Source: Pseudomonas typographi
Lineage (GTDB): Bacteria > Pseudomonadota > Gammaproteobacteria > Pseudomonadales > Pseudomonadaceae
Length of the DNA stretch: 64,000 nucleotides
Assembly (NCBI RefSeq): GCF_014694385.1
Contig: NZ_JAAOCA010000025.1
Span: 42,017-106,016 of the forward strand
Direction: 5' to 3'
Positions 43,275 to 51,830 of the stretch are shown here, one piece after another. Under the pieces are notes generated by a model, which was not told the DNA's origin, ran no database searches, and was given only the letters and a program-made list of their open reading frames with translations. Positions within the stretch are counted from its first letter, which is position 1. Each line of letters starts with the position of its first letter. The position numbers and the translations under genes are program-made.

Positions 43275-43802
43275 TTACGAATGCTCTTTGAGGGGAATAC
43301 TGCGGGGGCGCTCGATCCAGCCACCTTCCCCATCCGGAACCAGCTCGACCACATCGACTTCAGTATCGGTAATGGCTGTGACCTTGCCATCGTTCTGCCC
43401 CAGATAATCACCCACCCTGATACGGTGCACACCGCCGGCGCCTTTGATCAGGGCGAAGCGGCCACTTTGGTTGGCCAAGGTGCCCACCATCTCGAACTCC
43501 TCGATATTGAAGCCTTCGAGAAACTGCTTTACCCGGTTCGGGTCGGGCTTGATCAACCGCGACCCTTTAGGCTTGCTCGCTACGTCTACCCGAATCGGCG
43601 GCTGGAACGGGCTGCGCAGGTTCGAGGCCTGGTAAGTGAACGGCTCGTATGCCTGGAAACGTGGAATCGGCTCGATATGCCCCTTGGGCTTGGCGTTGAC
43701 CTCGGCCATGTAGGCCTTGATATCGGCGAAGTCATCGCCACCGCAGCCGCTAAGCAGCAGGGCCGCCAGGCTTACCCATAGCGCGTTGCACGGCCGGCTC
43801 AT
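43275..43802 (-). CDS. pilP: Type IV pilus lipoprotein PilP
   Basis: 175 residues. Lipobox LLLSGC places the lipidated Cys at residue 20. The C-terminal half carries the beta-sandwich PilP domain (MVGTLANQSGRFALIKG, HRIRVGDYLGQNDGKVTAI) that links the inner-membrane PilMNO complex to PilQ. Overlaps pilO by 4 bp. Confidence 0.96.
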   Translation of the reverse strand: MSRPCNALWVSLAALLLSGCGGDDFADIKAYMAEVNAKPKGHIEPIPRFQAYEPFTYQASNLRSPFQPPIRVDVASKPKGSRLIKPDPNRVKQFLEGFNIEEFEMVGTLANQSGRFALIKGAGGVHRIRVGDYLGQNDGKVTAITDTEVDVVELVPDGEGGWIERPRSIPLKEHS

Positions 43803-44479
43803 GGTTGCCCTCTCTGTGCCAGCGTGGCAGGTTTGGGCGGCGTAGCATTAGCGGTGGCGTCTGCCTGATCGTTGTAACGGTAGGTCTTGGCCAGCACGCT
43901 CATGCGCAACTGGCTGGTCGAGCCCTCCGTGGCCGGCTTGATGTCGAAATCATGCAAGGTCACGATACGCGGCAAGCTCGACACCCCGCTCACGAACGTT
44001 GCCAGGTCGTGATAACTGCCCGTGACCGTCATCTGGATGGGCAGCTCTACGTAAAACTGCTGGGCGACTTCCGGCAGCAGTTTGATCTCTTCGAATTCCA
44101 GCCCCGCACCCAGGCCGGTGCGGGTAATGTCTTCGAGCAACCCTGGCACTTCGGTGTCGCTGGGCAATTGCCGGAGCATAGCACCGAAGGTGGTTTCCAT
44201 TTCTTTCATCTGCGCCGTGTAGGCCTCCAGGTTGGCGGCCTGGAACGCCTTGCTCTGGTACTGCTGGCGCAGCGTATCTTCCTGGGCCACCCGCGTTTGC
44301 AGGTCTGCTTCGAGGTCCTGGATATGGAAGTAGTACCCCAACCCCAGCAACACCAACATCAGCAACACGGCCACCACACCCTTGATCGCACTGGGCCACG
44401 AACCGATGTTGTTGATGTCCAGTTCGCTCAGTTCGACCTGGCGCAGGCTCTCGACCCACCCCTTGAAGTTGATGTTCAT
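43799..44479 (-). CDS. pilO: Type IV pilus inner-membrane protein PilO
   Basis: 226 residues with a short cytoplasmic N-terminus, one TM segment (about 35-52, AVLLMLVLLGLGYYF), a coiled coil (about 55-105) and a periplasmic ferredoxin-like domain (about 115-205; ELPIQMTVTGSYHDLATFV). Heterodimerises with PilN. Overlaps pilN by 4 bp. Confidence 0.96.
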   Translation of the reverse strand: MNINFKGWVESLRQVELSELDINNIGSWPSAIKGVVAVLLMLVLLGLGYYFHIQDLEADLQTRVAQEDTLRQQYQSKAFQAANLEAYTAQMKEMETTFGAMLRQLPSDTEVPGLLEDITRTGLGAGLEFEEIKLLPEVAQQFYVELPIQMTVTGSYHDLATFVSGVSSLPRIVTLHDFDIKPATEGSTSQLRMSVLAKTYRYNDQADATANATPPKPATLAQRGQP

Positions 44480-45045
44480 TGACCATCGGCCTCCGCATCG
44501 GCCTGCGGCAAGGTTTGCCGCACGGTCAACTGGAAGGCATTGTTTTGCTCGCTCTCACCGGAGCCTGCCTTGACCTCGGCCAAGCTGGGGGCGGCAAACC
44601 AGGGCGATGCTTCAAGGTTGCGCATCAACTCAGACACCCGGTTATTGGTTTGGGCAGCGCCCCAAACGGAGATGTCTTGCCCGACCATTTTTACCTCGGT
44701 GAAATAGACACCGTCTGGCAGGGTGCGCACCAGTTGGTCGAACACCCGCCCAATGATCGGCCGGTTGCCTTGCAGGTCTTGGATGATCTTCATCCGCGCG
44801 ATCAGTTGCTTACGCCGCGCCTTCAGGTCGCTGATGGCCTTGATGCGGACGTCGAGCTGGGCGTTTTGCTGGGCAATGAAATCGTTGCGAGCCGTTTGGC
44901 TGGCGATTTCGCTGCTGATCACCTGGTCTGCGATGGAAATGACCACGGCGCAGAACGCTACCATGCATCCCAACAACACCAAGAACTGCTTCTTGCGCTC
45001 TTCACGGCGTTGTTCGCGCCATGGCAACAGGTTGATGGTCGCCAT
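44476..45045 (-). CDS. pilN: Type IV pilus inner-membrane protein PilN
   Basis: 189 residues. The conserved cytoplasmic N-terminus INLLPWREQRREERK docks into PilM; a TM segment (about 23-41), a coiled coil and a periplasmic ferredoxin-like domain follow. Its ATG shares a base with the pilM stop, so translation is coupled. Confidence 0.96.
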   Translation of the reverse strand: MATINLLPWREQRREERKKQFLVLLGCMVAFCAVVISIADQVISSEIASQTARNDFIAQQNAQLDVRIKAISDLKARRKQLIARMKIIQDLQGNRPIIGRVFDQLVRTLPDGVYFTEVKMVGQDISVWGAAQTNNRVSELMRNLEASPWFAAPSLAEVKAGSGESEQNNAFQLTVRQTLPQADAEADGQ

Positions 45046-46109
45046 TAATCGAAGCTCCTCAGCGCCAGCCCACAGGCGATCATCAATGCCGGTGCGTCAC
45101 TGGCCAACGCGCCGGCGTTGACCTTGCTGTTCAAGGCCATGTCGGCAAAGGGGTTGGCGACCACGGTCGGGGTACCCAAATGCTGCTGCACGCGCCGGTC
45201 GAGCCCTGGAATCGAGGATGTGCCCCCCGCCAGCATGATGTAGTCCACGGCGTTGTATTGCCCGGCGGCAAAAAAGAACTGCAGCGAGCGCGACACTTGC
45301 TGCACCACGGCATCCTTGAATGGCTGCAACACCTCGGCCACGTAGTCGTCGGGCAGGCCGCCTTGTTTCTTCGCCAGCCCGGCTTCTTCCACGCTCAAGC
45401 CATAACGGCGCTGGATTTCTTCGGTCAGTTGGCGGCCACCGAACAGTTGCTCGCGGGTGTAGATGATCCGGCCGTTATGCAACACGCTCAAGGTGGTCAT
45501 GGTGGCGCCAATGTCCATCACCGCCACGGTCAGCCCTTGAGCAGACGCCCCCAACTGCGTGGCGACCATGCCATAGGCCCGCTCCAGCGCATAGGCTTCT
45601 ACATCTACCACCCGCGCCGTGAGCCCTGCCACGGCCAGGGCGGCCTCGCGCACCTCGACGTTTTCCTTGCGGCAGGCAGCCAGCAACACCTCGACCCGCT
45701 CCGGGTTGCGCGCCGAAACACCCTGCACCTCGAAGTCGATGGCCACCTCCTCCAGCGGATAAGGGATATATTGGTCGGCTTCGACCTTGAGCTGGCTCTC
45801 CATGTCGTCGTCGGAAAGCCCGGCGTCCATCTCGATGGTTTTGGTGATCACCGCGGAGCCGGCGACCGCGACGGCCACCGACCGGGTGGACGTCTTGGCC
45901 TTGGCCAGTACACGTGCCAGGGCATTGCCGACCCCTTCGAGTTCGGCGATGTTTTTCTCGACCACGGCATTGGCGGGTAACGGCTCTACGGCGTAGGACT
46001 CGACCTTGTAGCGGCCGCCGGAACGGCTCAACTCCAGCAGCTTCACCGACGTGGAGCTGATGTCGATTCCCAGAAGCGAGTACGCCTTTTTGCTGAAGAG
46101 TCCTAGCAC
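45045..46109 (-). CDS. pilM: Type IV pilus actin-like ATPase PilM
   Basis: 354-residue cytoplasmic FtsA/actin-fold protein that binds ATP and the PilN tail. Seen: LLGIDISSTSVKLLELS (phosphate 1), VAVMDIGATMTTLSVL (phosphate 2), and IMLAGGTSSIPGLDRRVQ (adenosine motif). Head of pilMNOPQ; divergent to ponA. Confidence 0.96.
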   Translation of the reverse strand: MLGLFSKKAYSLLGIDISSTSVKLLELSRSGGRYKVESYAVEPLPANAVVEKNIAELEGVGNALARVLAKAKTSTRSVAVAVAGSAVITKTIEMDAGLSDDDMESQLKVEADQYIPYPLEEVAIDFEVQGVSARNPERVEVLLAACRKENVEVREAALAVAGLTARVVDVEAYALERAYGMVATQLGASAQGLTVAVMDIGATMTTLSVLHNGRIIYTREQLFGGRQLTEEIQRRYGLSVEEAGLAKKQGGLPDDYVAEVLQPFKDAVVQQVSRSLQFFFAAGQYNAVDYIMLAGGTSSIPGLDRRVQQHLGTPTVVANPFADMALNSKVNAGALASDAPALMIACGLALRSFD

Positions 46110-46190
46110 TACCGATTCCCTAGCATTATCCGCAGCTTACGGACCATTTATGTTGCAAGGCATTTAATAGCAGTCTTGACAAAAGCGCAA

Positions 46191-46219
46191 ATGACGCTCC
46201 GTACCAAATTGCTTATAAT
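46191..46219 (+). promoter_or_regulatory. Sigma-70-type promoter for ponA
   Basis: ATGACG (46191-46196), 17 bp, then a perfect TATAAT (46214-46219), ending 70 bp before the ponA start. The -35 is one base off TTGACG-type sites. Confidence 0.6.
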
Positions 46220-46289
46220 GCCCAGCGCTTTTTTTCACCCGTGAAGCCTGCGTGCCTAACCCATTATTCAGACTGGAAATTCAAAAGCC

Positions 46290-48743
46290 TTGATTCGCCT
46301 GCTCAAGTTCGTTTGCTGGTCCATCCTCGCGGTTGTATGCGGGTTACTGCTCGGGCTGAGCGGCGCGTACCTGTATCTTAGCCCTAGCTTGCCGTCCGTC
46401 GAGGCACTAAAAAGTGTCCAACTGCAAATCCCGCTCAGGGTATACAGCAGCGATGGAAAATTAATAGCTGAATTCGGCGAAATGCGCCGATCACCCATTA
46501 AATTTGCAGAAATTCCGCCGCAATTCATCGCCGCCCTGTTGTCCGCCGAGGATGACAATTTCAACAGCCATTTTGGCGTGGACCCCAGCAGTTTGGTGCG
46601 CGCCGCGGGCCAGTTGGTCACCACCGGGCATATTCAGACCGGCGGCAGCACCATCACCATGCAGGTGGCCAAGAACTACTTCCTCACCAGCGAGCGCAGC
46701 TTTTCCCGCAAGAGCAACGAAATATTGCTGGCGCTGCAGATCGAACGGCAGTTAACCAAAGATGAAATCCTCGAGCTGTACGTCAATAAGATCTACCTCG
46801 GCAACCGCGCCTACGGCATCGAAGCGGCGGCGCAGGTGTACTACGGCAAATCGATCAAGGAGCTGTCACTGGCGCAAATGGCCATGATCGCCGGCCTGCC
46901 GAAAGCGCCTTCACGTTTCAACCCGTTGGCCAACCCGGCCCGCGCCAAGGAACGGCGCGACTGGATCCTGGGGCGTATGTACCGCCTGGGCAAGATCGAC
47001 CAGGCCGCGTACCAGGCCGCGGTAAGCGAGCCGATCAATGCCAGTTACCACGTGCCAACGCCGGAGGTGAACGCCCCGTGGATCGCCGAGATGGCCCGCG
47101 CCGAAATGGTCGGGCGCTATGGCAGCGAGGCGTATACCGAAGGGTTCCGGGTCACCACCACGGTGCCCAGCGACCTGCAGGAAGCCGCCAACCAGGCGGT
47201 AATGGTCGGCCTCGCCAGCTACGACCAGCGCCATGGCTATCGCGGGCCAGAGTCTCGCCTGCCGGGCAAAACCCATGAGGCTTGGGTCGCCGAGCTACAA
47301 CGCCAGCGCACCCTCAACGGCCTGGACCCGGCCATCGTTACCCAGGTAGGTAAAGAAGGCGTCACCGTGGTCACCCGCGAAGGCCAGGATGAACAGGTGG
47401 CGTGGGACACGATGAAGTGGGCGCGCCCGTATATCAACGCCAACAGCATGGGCAAGCTGCCAGCGCAGCCGGCAGACGTCGCCCAGGTCGGCGATCTCGT
47501 CCGCGTGCAGCGCCAGGCGAACGGCACCTTGGCGTTCAGCCAAGTGCCCACCGCCCAGGGCGCGCTGGTATCCCTCGATCCCCATGACGGCGCTATCAAG
47601 GCACTGGTGGGCGGGTTCGCCTTCGAACAAAGCAACTATAACCGCGCCACCCAGGCCAAGCGCCAACCCGGCTCGAGCTTCAAGCCCTTTATCTATTGCG
47701 CGGCCCTGGACAGCGGCTATACCCCGGCCAGCCTGGTCAATGACGCGCCCATCGTGTTCGTCGACGATTTCCTCGACAAGATTTGGCGCCCGAAGAACGA
47801 CACCAACACCTTCCTTGGCCCGATCCGCCTGCGTGAGGCGCTGTACAAATCGCGCAACCTGGTGTCGATCCGCGTGCTGCAAAGCCTTGGTGTAGACCAC
47901 ACCATCGACTACATCAGCCGCTTTGGCTTCAATAAGCAAGACCTTCCGCGCAACCTGTCGCTGGCCCTGGGCACGGCCACGCTCACCCCGATGGAAATCG
48001 CCACCGGCTGGAGCACCTTCGCCAACGGCGGGTTCAAGGTGCAGCCGTACCTCATTGCCAAAGTCGAAAGCCGCAATGGCGAAACCCTGTTCACCGCCAA
48101 CCCGCCTCGGGTTCCGACCAGCGAGCAAGAGCAAGCGCGCATGCAGGCCCAGCAGGCCGTCCCCCCCACGCTCGACGCCGCCAGCAGCGGCAGTGGCCTG
48201 GCCGGGGCCCTGCAACCGGCGCCAAGCGTTCCGGCCTTGGCCGAGCGGGTGGTCGATGGCCGGACCACGTTCATCCTCAATAGCATGCTCGAAGATGTGA
48301 TCAAAAAAGGTACCGGGCGCCGCGCGCTGGCGTTGAACCGCGCAGACCTGGCCGGCAAGACCGGGACCACCAACGACTCCAAAGACGCTTGGTTCTCCGG
48401 TTACAACGGCGACTACGTGACCACGGTATGGACCGGTTTCGACCAGCCCGACACCCTCGGCCGCCGTGAATTCGGTGGCACCGTGGCGCTGCCGATCTGG
48501 ATGGACTACATGGGCGCGGCGCTGAAGGGTAAACCGCTCAACACCCAGCCGGAGCCTGAGGGGATCGTGAGCCTGCGGGTAGACCCGGTCAGCGGCCGCG
48601 CCGCTACGGCCAGCACGCCGGACGCCTACTTCGAATTGTTCAAGAGTGAAGACACCCCGCCCTCGGTCGACGAACTGGGCAATGGCCAAGCACCAGGCAG
48701 CCCATTGCCGGCAGACGAAGCCGCGCCGATAGACCTGTTCTGA
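46290..48743 (+). CDS. ponA: Penicillin-binding protein 1A (bifunctional transglycosylase/transpeptidase)
   Basis: 817-residue class A PBP. TM anchor about 8-28; glycosyltransferase domain (about 55-230) with catalytic Glu87 in SAEDDNFNSHFG and QGGSTITMQ-type motif TGGSTITMQVAKNYF; an OB-like ODD insert; transpeptidase domain with SxxK Ser462-SFK465, SRN (YKSRNL) and KTGTT. TTG start at 46290 is used since it gives the usual N-terminus and no ATG fits. Divergent to pilM. Confidence 0.95.
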   Translation: MIRLLKFVCWSILAVVCGLLLGLSGAYLYLSPSLPSVEALKSVQLQIPLRVYSSDGKLIAEFGEMRRSPIKFAEIPPQFIAALLSAEDDNFNSHFGVDPSSLVRAAGQLVTTGHIQTGGSTITMQVAKNYFLTSERSFSRKSNEILLALQIERQLTKDEILELYVNKIYLGNRAYGIEAAAQVYYGKSIKELSLAQMAMIAGLPKAPSRFNPLANPARAKERRDWILGRMYRLGKIDQAAYQAAVSEPINASYHVPTPEVNAPWIAEMARAEMVGRYGSEAYTEGFRVTTTVPSDLQEAANQAVMVGLASYDQRHGYRGPESRLPGKTHEAWVAELQRQRTLNGLDPAIVTQVGKEGVTVVTREGQDEQVAWDTMKWARPYINANSMGKLPAQPADVAQVGDLVRVQRQANGTLAFSQVPTAQGALVSLDPHDGAIKALVGGFAFEQSNYNRATQAKRQPGSSFKPFIYCAALDSGYTPASLVNDAPIVFVDDFLDKIWRPKNDTNTFLGPIRLREALYKSRNLVSIRVLQSLGVDHTIDYISRFGFNKQDLPRNLSLALGTATLTPMEIATGWSTFANGGFKVQPYLIAKVESRNGETLFTANPPRVPTSEQEQARMQAQQAVPPTLDAASSGSGLAGALQPAPSVPALAERVVDGRTTFILNSMLEDVIKKGTGRRALALNRADLAGKTGTTNDSKDAWFSGYNGDYVTTVWTGFDQPDTLGRREFGGTVALPIWMDYMGAALKGKPLNTQPEPEGIVSLRVDPVSGRAATASTPDAYFELFKSEDTPPSVDELGNGQAPGSPLPADEAAPIDLF

Positions 48744-48751
48744 TCGCACAA

Positions 48752-48779
48752 CGAAAACCCGGCCAAGGCCGGGTTTTCG
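48752..48779. terminator. Bidirectional terminator between ponA and the malic enzyme gene
   Basis: CGAAAACCCGGCC-AA-GGCCGGGTTTTCG: perfect 13-bp arms with A-run on one side and T-run on the other, placed 9 bp after the ponA stop and 51 bp before the convergent malic enzyme stop. Confidence 0.9.
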
Positions 48780-48829
48780 TTTCGTTCAAAGTGCTTGCGG
48801 CGCTGCCGAGCCTTTCGCCCGCGGCGCAT

Positions 48830-50098
48830 TTAGCCGTTGAACACGTCATCCACGCTTTTCAGTGGGTAGTGCTTGGGGTAGCCCAGGGTGGCTACGCCCG
48901 AGTCGATGGCGGCCTTGGCCACGGCGTCGGACACCAGGGTGATCAGGCGCGCGTCCAGCGGCTTGGGGATAATGTAATCGCGGCCGAATGCCAGGGTGTC
49001 CACATTGTAGGCCTCGCACACCTCTTTGGGCACCGGCAGCTTAGCCAGTTCGCGCAGGGCCTGTGCCGCGGCAATTTTCATTTCTTCATTGATGCGCTTG
49101 GCGCGAACGTCCAGGGCACCGCGGAAGATGAAGGGGAAGCCCAGCACGTTGTTGACTTGGTTCGGGTAGTCCGAGCGGCCGGTTGCCATGATCACGTCAG
49201 GGCGCGTTGCATGGGCCAGTTCCGGAGCGATTTCCGGATCGGGGTTGGAACAGGCGAACACGATCGGGTTGGCCGCCATGCGCTTGAGGCCTTCGGCGCT
49301 GAGCAGGTTAGGGCCCGACAAGCCAACGAACACATCGGCGCCTTCGAGGGCGTCATCCAGGGTACGCCTGTCGGTTTCGTGAGCGAATACCGATTTGTAC
49401 TGGCTCAGGTCATTACGGCCAGTGTGGATGACACCCACGCGGTCGACCATGAAGATGTTTTCGACCTTGGCCCCCATGCTGATGAGCAGTTTCATACAGG
49501 AAATGGCCGCAGCCCCGGCACCCAGGCATACGATTTTCGCCGCTTCCAAGGTTTTGCCGGCGATTTCCAGGGCATTGAGCATACCGGCAGCAGTTACGAT
49601 CGCGGTGCCGTGCTGGTCATCGTGGAACACCGGGATGTCGCACTGTTCGATCAGCGCTCGCTCGATCTCGAAGCACTCTGGGGCCTTGATGTCTTCAAGG
49701 TTGATGCCACCGAAGGTGATAGAGATGCGCTTGATCGTGTCGATGAACGCCTGCGGGCTTTCGGCATCGACTTCAATGTCGAACACGTCCACGCCGGCGA
49801 AGCGCTTGAACAGAACGCCTTTACCTTCCATCACGGGCTTGGAAGCCAGCGGGCCAAGGTTGCCCAGGCCGAGGATGGCGGAGCCATCGCTGATCACCGC
49901 GACCAGGTTGCCTTTGCCGGTATATCTGTAGGCCAGTTCCGAGTCACGAGCGATTTCACGAACCGGCGCGGCCACACCAGGGCTGTAAGCCAGGGACAGG
50001 TCACGGGCGGTGGCGGTAGGTTTGCTGAGCTCTACGCTCAGCTTTCCCGGGCGCGGTTTGGCATGGTAATCGAGAGCGTCGGTTTTCAGGTCTGACAT
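48830..50098 (-). CDS. maeB: NADP-dependent malic enzyme (short form)
   Basis: 422 residues; oxidatively decarboxylates malate to pyruvate. Malic domain (LSLAYSPGVAAPVREIA, FDIEVDAESPQAFIDTI, INLEDIKAPECFEIE) and NAD(P) domain (VCLGAGAAAISCMKLLI, VFVGLSGPNLLSAEG, IVFACSNPDPEIAP). It lacks the C-terminal phosphotransacetylase-like domain of the 760-residue MaeB form. ATG 50098 is chosen; the frame continues upstream to 50215. Confidence 0.92.
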   Translation of the reverse strand: MSDLKTDALDYHAKPRPGKLSVELSKPTATARDLSLAYSPGVAAPVREIARDSELAYRYTGKGNLVAVISDGSAILGLGNLGPLASKPVMEGKGVLFKRFAGVDVFDIEVDAESPQAFIDTIKRISITFGGINLEDIKAPECFEIERALIEQCDIPVFHDDQHGTAIVTAAGMLNALEIAGKTLEAAKIVCLGAGAAAISCMKLLISMGAKVENIFMVDRVGVIHTGRNDLSQYKSVFAHETDRRTLDDALEGADVFVGLSGPNLLSAEGLKRMAANPIVFACSNPDPEIAPELAHATRPDVIMATGRSDYPNQVNNVLGFPFIFRGALDVRAKRINEEMKIAAAQALRELAKLPVPKEVCEAYNVDTLAFGRDYIIPKPLDARLITLVSDAVAKAAIDSGVATLGYPKHYPLKSVDDVFNG

Positions 50099-50399
50099 GG
50101 TGGCGTTCCGTTTTTGCTGTTGAACTTTTCGGATCGCCGAGGATACGCACAAAGGAAAACCCCGACAAGACTGGCCGGTCACAGTTGTCAAGTGGCCAAG
50201 TCCTAGACTTTCCACTAACTTGCTCTCACCCCACAGCCGCCAAAAACACTGTACGTATGGCCCCGTTGCTGCCCGCCGCTACTGCCAACGCGGCCGGTGT
50301 AACCTGCACAGGGTCGCCCGCGCGCGCCCAACGCCGACAGCTGCCAATCGGCCGCCTGGCTTGAGGAATACGCTTGCACGTCGCCCGAAGCAGGCAGCG
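50099..50399. other. Gene-free interval upstream of malic enzyme
   Basis: 301 bp with no supported gene. Should contain the malic enzyme promoter (minus strand); no clear boxes recognised, nor any remnant of the genes that sit here in other pseudomonads. Confidence 0.4.
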
Positions 50400-51191
50400 T
50401 CACAACAGAACAGCGGCTAAGTCCGGTTGCCCGGTTTTGGCGGTGAAGCCGCCATCCACCGGTAGCACGACGCCACTGATCTGGCGGGCCTCGTCTGAGA
50501 TCAAGAACGCCACAGCTGCGGCCACATCGGCGGGTTCAGCGATGCGCCCCAGTGGTGTTCCTGCTTGCCATGCGTTGAGCAGGCTGCCGTCACGCGCCAG
50601 CAGCTTCTCCAAAGCGGGCGTGCGCACCGGCCCCGGCGCAACGACATTGGCGCGCACGCCGGCCGGGCCGTAATCGACGGCGAGGCTGCGGGTCAGGTTG
50701 ATAACGCCGCCCTTGGCCGCGTTGTAGGCAGCCATACGGTGGTCGGCGAATAGTCCGGAGATGGACGCCACGTTGACGATGCTGCCACGGCTCCTTTGCA
50801 ACAGGGGCAGTGCCGCCTTGCTCACGATGAACACCGAATTGAGGTCGACAGCCAGGCAGTGCGACCAGGCCTCGAAGGTGATTTCTGCAACACCGCCCAT
50901 CAAACTACCACCGGCATTGTTCACCACGGCATCGAGGCTCGGTTGTGTCTCGGCGATCTGGCCCATGACCTCGCTGACGGCACGCTCGTCGCTGACATCC
51001 ATGGCGTAGGTATGCAAGCGCGCCCGCAGAGGCTCGGGGACTTCGGCCAGCATCTGGCCGAAGTTCTCCAGGCGCAGATCGGCCGCAACCACCGTCGCGC
51101 CCGACTCAAGCAAGTAATGGGCAATGGCCGCGCCGATACCAGCCGCGGCACCGGTTAGCAGTACAACTTTATTCTCGAATCGTTGGGTCAT
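50400..51191 (-). CDS. SDR-family oxidoreductase
   Basis: 263-residue classical short-chain dehydrogenase. Cofactor motif TGAAAGIGAAIA (14-25), NNAGG, catalytic Ser in VNVASISG, and YNAAK (Tyr/Lys). AADLR after the second strand hints at NAD rather than NADP preference. The substrate cannot be read from sequence. It stands alone between malic enzyme and rpmE, where I do not expect it in the core order, so it may be an acquired gene. Confidence 0.88.
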   Translation of the reverse strand: MTQRFENKVVLLTGAAAGIGAAIAHYLLESGATVVAADLRLENFGQMLAEVPEPLRARLHTYAMDVSDERAVSEVMGQIAETQPSLDAVVNNAGGSLMGGVAEITFEAWSHCLAVDLNSVFIVSKAALPLLQRSRGSIVNVASISGLFADHRMAAYNAAKGGVINLTRSLAVDYGPAGVRANVVAPGPVRTPALEKLLARDGSLLNAWQAGTPLGRIAEPADVAAAVAFLISDEARQISGVVLPVDGGFTAKTGQPDLAAVLL

Positions 51192-51408
51192 CCCGCTTCC
51201 CCTTTTTCGGCTGCGAAATCCGTGGTGGGCGGCCCGGCGTAGGGTATGAGCGCCCGCCGGAGGGGAGTTACCTCAGCCTTGGCTGCGAGGTCCCCAGACA
51301 CCGGCCTGGAACGCCCTGGCATACCACAAGGAGACACATCGCGGCATCATGAACACGGTGGCATGGTTAATTCTCGGAGTGTACTCCCCAATGCTCGTGA
51401 AATAAAAA

Positions 51409-51429
51409 AGGCGCCCCACAGGGCGCCTT
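51409..51429 (-). terminator. Terminator after rpmE
   Basis: AAGGCGCCC and GGGCGCCTT arms with a short loop; the minus-strand exit is a T-run (complement of AATAAAAAA, 51401-51409). Lies 40 bp past the rpmE stop. The remaining gap to the SDR gene (51192-51408) holds no gene. Confidence 0.85.
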
Positions 51430-51468
51430 CCTTCGAACCAGGCCGGCCATCGTGGCCGGGCTGATGCC

Positions 51469-51687
51469 TTACTTGCTCTTGGCACCGAAAACGCCGAAAC
51501 GGTCGGTGAAACGCTGAACGCGGCCGCCGGTGTCGAGGGTTTTCTGCTTACCGGTGTAGAACGGGTGGCACTCGTTGCACACGTCAAGGCTGAGCGGGCC
51601 AGCCAGGGTGGAACGGGTTTCGATCACGTTACCGCAGCTGCAAGTAGCGGTGAGGGCTTCGTACTTCGGGTGGATTTCAGGCTTCAT
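51469..51687 (-). CDS. rpmE: 50S ribosomal protein L31
   Basis: 72 residues with the four zinc-ligand cysteines of the primary (C+) form: C16, C18, C37 and C40. HPKYEALTATCSCGN and CNECHPFYTGKQK are diagnostic. ATG 51687 is used instead of upstream in-frame codons because L31 begins MKPEIHPKY. Confidence 0.97.
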   Translation of the reverse strand: MKPEIHPKYEALTATCSCGNVIETRSTLAGPLSLDVCNECHPFYTGKQKTLDTGGRVQRFTDRFGVFGAKSK

Positions 51688-51830
51688 GGGGTAACCTCTG
51701 CGCTGCGTGCCGCCAACCGGCACCATTGCCGGACACCGCACGTATTTGGGCTGCGAATACTACCAGAGCTGCGCGGGGAATCAAGCTGCGGCCACACCAG
51801 CGGTCTGTTAGGCTTGGCCCTTTACCCCCC

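Noticed and set aside
46176..46219. TTGACA (46176) paired with TATAAT (46214) as a ponA promoter
   Set aside because: The spacing is 32 bp, too long. ATGACG at 46191 with 17-bp spacing fits better.
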